Below are positions 6,335 through 12,740 of a stretch of DNA of 15,783 nt, in pieces; positions within the stretch are counted from its first letter, which is position 1; each line of letters begins with the position of its first letter. The translations under genes and the position numbers were made by a program. Source of the stretch: an uncultured beta proteobacterium (GTDB lineage: Bacteria > Pseudomonadota > Gammaproteobacteria > Burkholderiales > Burkholderiaceae_C). Location of the stretch: positions 1 through 15,783 of the forward strand of contig CAILKA010000524.1 in NCBI GenBank assembly GCA_903834645.1. Direction: 5' to 3'. The notes beneath the pieces are model-generated. The model saw nothing but the letters and a program-made list of their open reading frames with translations. It was not told the origin of the DNA and made no database searches.

Positions 6335-8095
6335 GTGCCCGCCCCGCCCGCTGCCCCCGACGCGCTGGCCGCACGCTGGCGCCACTACCGAGCCGGGCCG
6401 CTGGGCGACGACCTCGTGGCCGCAGCCGTGGTCACGGTGCTGCTCGTGCCGCAGAGCCTGGCCTACGCGCTGCTGGCGGGGCTGCCCCCCGTGGCGGGTG
6501 TCATGGCAAGCCTGCTGCCGGTGCTGGCCTATGCCGCCTTCGGCTCGAGCACCACCCTGGCTGTGGGGCCGGTGGCGGTGATCGCGATGATGACGTCCCA
6601 GGCCATCGCCCCGGTGGCCGCCGCGCACGGCGTGGAGCCCACGCTCGTGGCAGGCGTGCTGGCCGCGCAGATGGCGATCGTCTTCGTGCTGGCTGCATGG
6701 CTGCGGCTGGACATGCTGGCGGCGTTGCTCGGCGCGCCGGTGCTGCACGGCTTCGTCACGGGTGCAGCCCTCGTGATCGCGCTGGGCCAGCTGCCCGCGC
6801 TGCTGGGGCTCAAGCTGTCTGGCCATACCGCCACCGAGATGGCCGGTGCGGCGATCGTGGCGGCGCAGGCAGGGGGCTGGCGCGCGCTCGTGCCGCATGC
6901 CGGCACGGCCGCCGTGGGCCTGGCCGCGCTCGCCCTGCTCGTGGGCGTGCGCCGGCACGGAGCTCGCCTGGGGCGTTCGGCCGGCCTGGGCACGCGTGCG
7001 GCGCTGCTGCTGGCGCGCGTGGCGCCGATGTTCGTCGTGGCTGCCGCCATCGCGTGGATGGCCCTGGGCCCGGCCGCCTGGCGCGAAGGCGTGGCGCTGG
7101 CCGGGCGCATCGACCTGGCCGCAGGGCTGCGCGTGGCCGCACCCTGGCAGGCGCCCGCTGGCGTGTGGCTCGACCTGCTCGGGCCCGCCGTGCTGATCGG
7201 GCTCGTGGCCTACGTCGAGAGCCTGGCGGTGGCCGAGGCGCTGGGTGCGCGCCGCGGCGAGCGGGTGCGCCCGCGGCGCGAGCTCTTCGGGCTGGCTGCG
7301 GCCAACGCCGCGTCGTCGGTGTCGGGCGGCATGCCGGTGACGGGAGGATTCGCGCGCAGCATCGTGGCCTTCGACGCCGGTGCGCGCACCCGCATGGCCG
7401 GGGTGTGGACGGCGCTGGGCCTGGCGCTCGTGCTGATGCTGGCGGGGAACCTGCTCGGGTGGTTGCCCAAGGCGGTGCTGGCGGCCACCATCATCGTGGC
7501 GGTGCTGGGCCTGCTCGACCTCGAGCCGTTTCGGCTCGCCTGGCGCTACGCGCGCGCCGAGTTCGCCTTGATGCTGGCGGTGGCGGGGCTCACCGTCTTT
7601 GCCGGCGTCGAGCCCGCGCTGCTGGCCGGTGTCGTCGCCGCGGTGGCGCTGCTGCTGCGCAACACCGCGCGTCCGCACTGGGCCGAGGTCGGGCGGCTGC
7701 CGGGCACGGAGGTGTTTCGTAACATCAAGCGTTTTGCCGTGCAGACGCACCCGCACGTGCTGGCGTTGCGCATCGACGAAAGCCTCGTCTTCACGAACTC
7801 GCGCTGGCTCGTGGAGACGCTGCTCGAGCAGGTGCTCGCGCGACCGGCCCTGCGCCACGTGGTGCTGATGATGCCCGGGGTCAACGGCATCGACCTCACG
7901 GGGCTGGAGGCGCTGCGCCAGCTCGCCGCGGAGCTGGCGCAGCGGGGCGTCGCGCTGCACCTGTCGGAGCTCAAGGGGCCGGTGGCCGACCGGCTGGCGA
8001 CCGCCGATCCGGGCAGCTGGCTCACGGGCGAGGTGTTCCGCACCCAGCACGAGGCCGACGCCGCGCTGGCCATGCGCACCCAGGGGCCTCGATAA
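6335..8095 (+). CDS. SulP-family anion transporter with C-terminal STAS domain
   Basis: The 586-residue inner-membrane protein has the SulP hallmarks: VPQSLAYALLAGLPPVAG near the N-terminus, the AVGPVAVIAMM segment, many hydrophobic helices up to about residue 445, and a cytoplasmic STAS domain (about 459-575) that begins at VFRNIKRF. In the STAS loop the usual Asp-x-Ser reads GIDLTGLEAL, with Thr where a phosphorylatable Ser is common. Substrates of the family include sulfate and bicarbonate; beside a persulfide dioxygenase, sulfate or sulfite is the best guess. The start is a GTG at 6335, just after the blh stop; in-frame codons farther upstream overlap blh. The stop TAA (8093-8095) lies inside the -10-like element of hemE. 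Confidence 0.9.
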   Translation: MPAPPAAPDALAARWRHYRAGPLGDDLVAAAVVTVLLVPQSLAYALLAGLPPVAGVMASLLPVLAYAAFGSSTTLAVGPVAVIAMMTSQAIAPVAAAHGVEPTLVAGVLAAQMAIVFVLAAWLRLDMLAALLGAPVLHGFVTGAALVIALGQLPALLGLKLSGHTATEMAGAAIVAAQAGGWRALVPHAGTAAVGLAALALLVGVRRHGARLGRSAGLGTRAALLLARVAPMFVVAAAIAWMALGPAAWREGVALAGRIDLAAGLRVAAPWQAPAGVWLDLLGPAVLIGLVAYVESLAVAEALGARRGERVRPRRELFGLAAANAASSVSGGMPVTGGFARSIVAFDAGARTRMAGVWTALGLALVLMLAGNLLGWLPKAVLAATIIVAVLGLLDLEPFRLAWRYARAEFALMLAVAGLTVFAGVEPALLAGVVAAVALLLRNTARPHWAEVGRLPGTEVFRNIKRFAVQTHPHVLALRIDESLVFTNSRWLVETLLEQVLARPALRHVVLMMPGVNGIDLTGLEALRQLAAELAQRGVALHLSELKGPVADRLATADPGSWLTGEVFRTQHEADAALAMRTQGPR

Positions 8096-8096
8096 T
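8067..8096 (+). promoter_or_regulatory. Candidate leaderless promoter of hemE, embedded in the end of the SulP gene
   Basis: GATAAT (8091-8096) is followed by 6 nt and the hemE ATG (8103). TGGCCA (8067-8072), 18 bp upstream, matches the -35 consensus at 4 of 6 positions. The stop codon of the SulP gene is the TAA inside GATAAT. A transcript starting at the usual distance would begin on the hemE ATG, and no Shine-Dalgarno is present. Confidence 0.5.
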
Positions 8097-8102
8097 GGCG
8101 CG

Positions 8103-9203
8103 ATGAGCTCCGCCTTCGCCCCCCTTCGCAACGACACCTTCCTGCGCGCCTGCCTGCGCCAGCCCACCGAGACGACGCCGGTGTGGCTGATGCGACAAGC
8201 CGGCCGCTACCTGCCCGAGTACCGGGCCACGCGCGCGCAGGCGGGCAGCTTCATGGGGCTGGCCACGAACGCGCAGTACGCCACCGACGTCACGCTGCAG
8301 CCGCTGGACCGCTACGCCCTCGACGCCGCGATCCTGTTTTCCGACATCCTCACCGTGCCCGACGCGATGGGCCTGGGCCTGTCCTTCTCCGAAGGCGAGG
8401 GCCCGCGCTTCGAGCGCGTGGTGCGTGACGAGGCGGCTGTGGCGGCGCTGCAGGTGCCCGACATGGAGCGCCTGCGCTACGTGTTCGATGCCGTCACGTC
8501 GATCCGACGCGCGCTGGACGGGCGCGTGCCGCTGATCGGCTTTTCCGGCAGCCCCTGGACGCTGGCGTGCTACATGGTCGAGGGCGGCGGCTCGGACGAC
8601 TACCGGCTCGTCAAGACGATGCTCTACGCGCGGCCCGATCTCATGGAGCGGGTGCTCGACATCAACGCACAGGCGGTGGCGGCCTACCTGAACGCGCAGA
8701 TCGACGCCGGCGCACAGGCCGTGATGATCTTCGACTCCTGGGGTGGCGTGCTCGCCGACGGCGCCTTCCAGCGCTTCAGCCTGCGCTACACCGCGCAGGT
8801 GGTGGCGGCGCTGCAGCGCGAGAAGGACGGCGCCCGCATTCCCTGCATCGTCTTCACCAAGGGCGGCGGGCCCTGGCTGCAGGAGATTGCCGGCTGCGGT
8901 GCCGACGTGGTGGGCGTGGACTGGACGGTCAACCTCGGCCAGGCTCGCGCGCAGCTGGCCGATCGGGTGGCGCTGCAGGGCAACCTGGACCCCAACGTGC
9001 TCTTCGCCCCGCCCGAGGCGGTGGCGCGCGAGGCCTGCGCGGTGCTCGACAGCTTCGGCCGCCCCGAGCGGGCCGACGGCTCCTGGGGCGGCCACGTCTT
9101 CAACCTCGGGCACGGCATCAGCCGCTTCACGCCGCCCGAGCACGTGCACGCGCTGGTGGAGGCCGTGCACCGGCATGGACGCCTGCTGCGCGAGCCTCGG
9201 TGA
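8103..9203 (+). CDS. hemE: Uroporphyrinogen decarboxylase
   Basis: The 366-residue cytosolic enzyme removes four carboxylates from uroporphyrinogen III to give coproporphyrinogen III in heme synthesis. Its length is normal for the family. The signature TPVWLMRQAGRYLPEYR (25-41) holds the substrate-binding R31 and R35. D81 in LFSDIL is the catalytic aspartate, Y157 lies in GSPWTLACYMVEG, S212 in FDSWGG, and the C-terminal FNLGHGI supplies the conserved His. The start is 7 nt after the SulP stop. Its own promoter is likely, because heme synthesis has little to do with persulfide oxidation, but read-through from the blh-sulP operon is possible. Confidence 0.97.
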   Translation: MSSAFAPLRNDTFLRACLRQPTETTPVWLMRQAGRYLPEYRATRAQAGSFMGLATNAQYATDVTLQPLDRYALDAAILFSDILTVPDAMGLGLSFSEGEGPRFERVVRDEAAVAALQVPDMERLRYVFDAVTSIRRALDGRVPLIGFSGSPWTLACYMVEGGGSDDYRLVKTMLYARPDLMERVLDINAQAVAAYLNAQIDAGAQAVMIFDSWGGVLADGAFQRFSLRYTAQVVAALQREKDGARIPCIVFTKGGGPWLQEIAGCGADVVGVDWTVNLGQARAQLADRVALQGNLDPNVLFAPPEAVAREACAVLDSFGRPERADGSWGGHVFNLGHGISRFTPPEHVHALVEAVHRHGRLLREPR

Positions 9204-9242
9204 GTGGGGCCTGGGCGCGTGAGTGAGCGCTCAGGGGTTGAC

Positions 9243-9251
9243 TTATCCCCA
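9243..9251 (+). promoter_or_regulatory. DnaA-box-like site TTATCCCCA
   Basis: It differs from the consensus TTATCCACA at one base. TTGACT, a good -35 match, overlaps it at 9238-9243, but no good -10 follows at 16-18 bp. The stretch TTATCCCCAAAAC resembles the second site near 9431. Confidence 0.4.
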
Positions 9252-9310
9252 AAACTTGCGTTTGTGCGTGCGCAACGTCCGGCCTCCGTCGTCTTCCCGG
9301 GGGCATCCGT

Positions 9311-9415
9311 GGCTGCCGGCTAAGTCCTTGATTCATAAGGGTTCGCTCGGATGCTGCGAAATCGGGCATTGAACCGCGCAGCCCCTGAAATCAAGGCCTT
9401 CCGGGGCGTCGGCCC
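9311..9415. ncRNA. Nested inverted repeat, candidate structured RNA or regulatory hairpin
   Basis: Four pairs of complementary segments nest around one loop. GCCGGC (9315-9320) pairs with GTCGGC (9408-9413), with one G-U. CCTTGATT (9326-9333) pairs with AATCAAGG (9389-9396). GGTTC (9340-9344) pairs with GAACC (9371-9375). GCTCGGAT (9345-9352) pairs with ATCGGGC (9361-9367), with one bulge. The loop is 9353-9360. Together they give a rod-like fold of about 100 nt with internal loops. I do not recognise a known family, and strand and promoter are unknown. No T-run follows on either strand, so it does not look like a simple terminator. Confidence 0.4.
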
Positions 9416-9430
9416 GGTTTGCCCACAAAG

Positions 9431-9453
9431 TTATCCACAGAAAACGTGGACAA
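9431..9453. promoter_or_regulatory. Perfect DnaA box TTATCCACA with an inverted near-copy
   Basis: TTATCCACA (9431-9439) is a consensus DnaA box. It is followed on the opposite strand by TTGTCCACG (9453-9445 read in reverse), so TTATCCAC and GTGGACAA form a dyad around 7 nt. It lies about 90 bp upstream of priA, the primosome helicase gene. DnaA binding and an effect on priA expression are inference. Confidence 0.5.
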
Positions 9454-9540
9454 CGAAAAAGCTTCGAAGGATCAACCACTTGGCTGGCACTTCTCAAGTC
9501 TTGCGCAGCTTGCCGCGGGTCGCGCAGGTTGGTTGAGGCG

Positions 9541-11679
9541 ATGAGCGCGCAGGCCGTCGCGGGCGTAGCGGTGGACACGCCGCAGCATGCGGGCCTGGCC
9601 GGCGTGCTCGACTACGCCTGCGCGCAGGCGCCGCCGCCGGGCACGCTGGTTCGGGTGCCGCTGGGCGCGCGTACCGTCACCGGCATCGTCTGGTCCGACG
9701 CGCAAGCCTCCTCGCTCTCACACCTGGCAGGTCACGCACCGGGGCGCGCGCCTGCTGACGGCGCGGCAGCCGAGCGCGTGCTCAGGCCGCTCGGGGAGGT
9801 GATGCAGGCCGTTCCCGCGCTGCCCCAGGCGTGGCGGCGGCTCGTGGCGTTCACGGCCGGGTACTACCAGCGCGGGCTCGGGGAGCTTGCGCTGTCGATC
9901 CTGCCGCCCGAACTGCGCCGGCTCGACGCCACGCAGCTTGCGCGGCGCGTGGCCCGGCTGGATCGAGCCGCGCCGGCGCCCGGGCGCCAAGCCTCGGCTG
10001 CGGGTTCGCCGCCGCCGTCGGGCACCGCCGCAGCCGAGGTGCCTGCGCCCACGGCCGAACAGCTGGCCGTGCTGGCGGCCTGGCAGACCGACCCGCTGCG
10101 CCCGGTGCTGCTGCACGGTGCCACCGGCAGCGGCAAGACCGAGATCTACCTGCGCGCGGCCGAGCAGGCGCTGGCCGCAGGGCGCCAGGTGCTGATGCTC
10201 GTGCCGGAGATCAACCTCACGCCGCAGCTCGAGCAGCGGCTGCGCGCGCGCTTTCCGCACAGGCTGCTCGTGAGCCAGCACAGCGCGCTCACCCCGGCGC
10301 AGCGGCTGCGCGCCTGGCTGCTGGCCCACCTCGGGCAGGCCGACATCGTGCTGGGCACGCGGCTGGCTGTCTTCACGCCGCTGCCCCGGCCCGGGCTCGT
10401 GATCGTGGACGAGGAGCACGATCCGTCCTTCAAGCAGCAGGAGGGGGCGCGCTACTCGGCGCGCGACCTGGCCGTCGTGCGCGCGCAGCTCGAGGGGGTG
10501 CCGGTGGTGCTCGGCTCGGCCACGCCGTCTCTGGAGTCGTGGTGGCGCTGCCAGCAGGGGCGCTGGCAGCGCCTGGCGATGCCCACGCGCATCGGCGGTG
10601 GTGCGATGCCGCGCCTGGAGCTGCTCGACATGGGCAGGCTGCCGCGCCCGGCCCCCGGCACATCGGCGCCCGCGCTTGCGCCGCCGCTGCTGCAGGCCAT
10701 CGAGTCGCGCATCGCGCGCGGCGAGCAGAGCCTGCTGCTGCTCAACCGGCGCGGGTACGCGCCGGTCCTGAACTGCGGCGCGTGTGCCTGGAAGAGCCAG
10801 TGTCCGCACTGCAGCGCCTGGCGCGTCTTCCACAAGACCGACCGCACGCTGCGCTGCCACCACTGCGGCCTGGCCGAGCGCGTGCCGCGCGCCTGCCCGG
10901 ATTGCGGCAACCTCGACCTCGCGCCAGTCGGGCGCGGCACGGAGAAGCTCGAAGAGCAGCTGCAGGTGCTGCTGCCTGGTGCGCGCATCGGGCGCATCGA
11001 TGCCGACACCACGCGCGCCGCGGGCGCGCTGCAGGCGCAGCTGGCGGCCGTGCACGCGGGTGAGGTGGATGTGCTCGTGGGCACGCAGATGGTCACCAAG
11101 GGGCACGACTTCCGCCGCATCACGCTGGTGGCGGCCGTGAACCCGGACGGCGCGCTCTTCTCGAGCGACTTCCGCGCCCCCGAGAGGCTATTTGCGCTGC
11201 TGATGCAGGCTGCCGGGCGCGCCGGGCGCGACGCGAGCGCGGCTGCCGCCAGCCAGATGTGGGTGCAGACCTGGCACCCTTCGCACCCCGTCTTCCAGGC
11301 GCTGCGCAGCTACGACTACGAAGCGTTCGCGCAGCGCCAGCTGCACGAGCGCGAGGCCTCCGGGCTGCCGCCTTATTCGTTCCTGGCGCTCGTGCGCGCC
11401 GAGGCCCGCAGCGTGGAGGTGGCCACTGCCTTCCTGCAGGCGGCGGCCGAGGCGGCTCGGCTGCTGCCCGAGGCCGATCAGGTGGCCGTGTACGCGCCTG
11501 TGCCGCCGCCGGTGGCGCGCGTGGCCGATGTGGAGCGCGTGCAGATGCTCGTGGAGTCGGCCTCGCGCACCGTGCTGCAGCGCTGGCTTGCGGCGTGGTT
11601 GCCGCAGATCCATGCGCTGCGAGGCGCGCACCGCGGCGTGCTGCGCTGGGCGGTGGACGTGGATCCGCAGGCGATCTGA
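9541..11679 (+). CDS. priA: Primosomal replication restart helicase PriA
   Basis: The 712-residue superfamily-2 DNA helicase rebuilds stalled replication forks and loads the primosome. In order come an N-terminal fork-binding domain (about 8-110), a linker rich in Pro, Ala and Gly (about 143-170), Walker A GATGSGKT (193-200), Walker B DEEHD (290-294), motif III GSATPS (325-330), a zinc-binding insert with eight cysteines (C412, C415, C421, C424, C439, C442, C452, C455), and the late helicase motif GRAGRD. All key residues are present and the length fits the family. The ATG at 9541 was preferred to a TTG 12 nt upstream. It ends 13 nt before the stop of the convergent permease gene. Confidence 0.97.
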   Translation: MSAQAVAGVAVDTPQHAGLAGVLDYACAQAPPPGTLVRVPLGARTVTGIVWSDAQASSLSHLAGHAPGRAPADGAAAERVLRPLGEVMQAVPALPQAWRRLVAFTAGYYQRGLGELALSILPPELRRLDATQLARRVARLDRAAPAPGRQASAAGSPPPSGTAAAEVPAPTAEQLAVLAAWQTDPLRPVLLHGATGSGKTEIYLRAAEQALAAGRQVLMLVPEINLTPQLEQRLRARFPHRLLVSQHSALTPAQRLRAWLLAHLGQADIVLGTRLAVFTPLPRPGLVIVDEEHDPSFKQQEGARYSARDLAVVRAQLEGVPVVLGSATPSLESWWRCQQGRWQRLAMPTRIGGGAMPRLELLDMGRLPRPAPGTSAPALAPPLLQAIESRIARGEQSLLLLNRRGYAPVLNCGACAWKSQCPHCSAWRVFHKTDRTLRCHHCGLAERVPRACPDCGNLDLAPVGRGTEKLEEQLQVLLPGARIGRIDADTTRAAGALQAQLAAVHAGEVDVLVGTQMVTKGHDFRRITLVAAVNPDGALFSSDFRAPERLFALLMQAAGRAGRDASAAAASQMWVQTWHPSHPVFQALRSYDYEAFAQRQLHEREASGLPPYSFLALVRAEARSVEVATAFLQAAAEAARLLPEADQVAVYAPVPPPVARVADVERVQMLVESASRTVLQRWLAAWLPQIHALRGAHRGVLRWAVDVDPQAI

Positions 11680-11692
11680 GGGGGCGGCGCGC

Positions 11693-12661
11693 TCAGCCCG
11701 GCGGCGTCACGCCCAGGAGCCACGCCGCCAGCGTGAAGCTCACGAAGGCCCCGCAGGTGCTGGCCAGGATGATGCGCGCCACGCGGCCGTTGTCCGCCCC
11801 GAAGCGCTCGGCCAGCATCGACACGTTGCTCGCACTGGGCAGCGCTGCCGTCAGGGTGAGCAGGAGCACCTGAAAGCCCGTCAGCGGCGCGCCCATCGCG
11901 CGCGCCGAGCCCGCCAGCGCGAGCACGAGCAGCGGGTGCACGAAGAGCTTGATGGCCGCCACCGGCAGGTACAGCGACACGGGCGTGCGCGTGTGGGCGC
12001 TCTGCCCGGCACGCCACAGCACCGCCCCGATCGTGAAGAGCGCCACCGGCGTGGCCGACTCGGCCAGCATGCGCACGATCATCTCCGGCGGACCCGACAG
12101 CCGAAAGCCCGACACCGAGGCCACCGCGCCCAGCGTGATCGCCCAGGGCAGCGGATTGCTCAGCGCCCCGCGCAGCGCCTTGAGCGCCGCTGCGCGCACG
12201 CCCTGCCCGGAGGCGTCGTGCGCCTGTGCCAGGGCGATGCACAGCGAACTCGTGACGAACATGTCGGCCAGCACGGTGCAGATGATCACGCCCGCAGCCT
12301 GCGGCCCGAGCAGCGCCACGAGCAGCGGCACGCCCATGAAGCCCGAGTTCGGGAAGGCGGCCACGAGCGCGCCGAAGGCCGCGTCCTTGAGGTGCACCCG
12401 CTCGCTGAGCGTGACGGCCACCGTGAAGAACACGATCACGAGCGCGGCCAACACGTAGACGGCCAGCACCGCCGGATTGAGCAGCTCCAGCAGCGGCGTG
12501 TTCGCGCCGAAGCGAAACAGCATGCACGGCAGCGCGAAGTACAGGACGAAGGCGTTGAGCCCCGGGATGGCGGAGGCCGGCAGCACGCCCTGGCGCGCAG
12601 CCAGCCAGCCGCACAGCACGAGCGCGAAGAAGGGAACCGTGACCGAGAGGATGGCCTGCAT
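11693..12661 (-). CDS. AEC-family permease (auxin efflux carrier type)
   Basis: The 322-residue inner-membrane protein has the length and hydrophobic pattern of the AEC family, about ten helices in two halves. Hallmarks are VPFFALVLCGWLAARQG near the N-terminus, NAFVLYFALPCMLF (37-50), AAFPNSGFMGVPLL in the middle and TPVALFTIGAVL in the second half. Characterised bacterial members move small carboxylates such as malate or malonate; the substrate here cannot be told. The start at 12661 matches the usual family N-terminus. An ATG 8 codons upstream (12685) is an alternative with a G-rich stretch before it. It is divergent from sppA and no regulator is adjacent. Confidence 0.9.
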   Translation of the reverse strand: MQAILSVTVPFFALVLCGWLAARQGVLPASAIPGLNAFVLYFALPCMLFRFGANTPLLELLNPAVLAVYVLAALVIVFFTVAVTLSERVHLKDAAFGALVAAFPNSGFMGVPLLVALLGPQAAGVIICTVLADMFVTSSLCIALAQAHDASGQGVRAAALKALRGALSNPLPWAITLGAVASVSGFRLSGPPEMIVRMLAESATPVALFTIGAVLWRAGQSAHTRTPVSLYLPVAAIKLFVHPLLVLALAGSARAMGAPLTGFQVLLLTLTAALPSASNVSMLAERFGADNGRVARIILASTCGAFVSFTLAAWLLGVTPPG

Positions 12662-12709
12662 GTCAGGGGCGATTGTCGCAAGCATGCGCACCCCCGGCGG
12701 CCTTGGCGC

Positions 12710-12734
12710 CACAATGCTGCCGAAGTTCCAGGAG
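12710..12734 (+). promoter_or_regulatory. -10-like CACAAT and Shine-Dalgarno of sppA
   Basis: CACAAT (12710-12715) could be a -10, giving a leader of roughly 20 nt. AGGAG (12730-12734) lies 6 nt before the ATG at 12741, ideal spacing that decides the start. No clear -35 is visible. Unlike metH and hemE this gene has a conventional leadered start. Confidence 0.5.
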
Positions 12735-12740
12735 CCAACG

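Larger units (their letters stand above)
9204..9540. other. 337-bp gene-free region between hemE and priA
   Basis: No convincing gene lies here. Short open frames on both strands lack family resemblance. The stretch is less GC-rich than its surroundings. It holds a 10-bp palindrome TGAGCGCTCA (9224-9233), two DnaA-box-like sites near its two ends and a nested inverted repeat in the middle, listed separately. A GAGG lies only 2 nt before the priA ATG, which is too close for a good Shine-Dalgarno. Confidence 0.7.

Noticed and set aside
6302..8167. 621-codon minus-strand open frame opposite the SulP gene
   Set aside because: Composition is dominated by His, Arg, Gln and Gly with no recognisable domain. 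It mirrors the SulP gene, whose motifs are clear.
9485..9504. Possible sigma-54 promoter (TGGCAC ... TTGC) before priA
   Set aside because: Ten nucleotides separate the two elements; the sigma-54 consensus allows about five, so the spacing is wrong.
9351..9536. 61-codon open frame in the hemE-priA gap
   Set aside because: It has no family resemblance, no Shine-Dalgarno, and crosses both the hairpin and the DnaA-box dyad.
9204..9540. Chromosomal replication origin
   Set aside because: DnaA boxes are few, and no dnaA, dnaN, gyrB, rpmH or parAB gene lies nearby. A DnaA-responsive regulatory site is the more modest reading.
11680..11692. Terminator between convergent priA and the permease gene
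   Set aside because: Only a 5-bp CTGAG/CTCAG pairing across a GC-rich loop is available, with no T-run on either strand.
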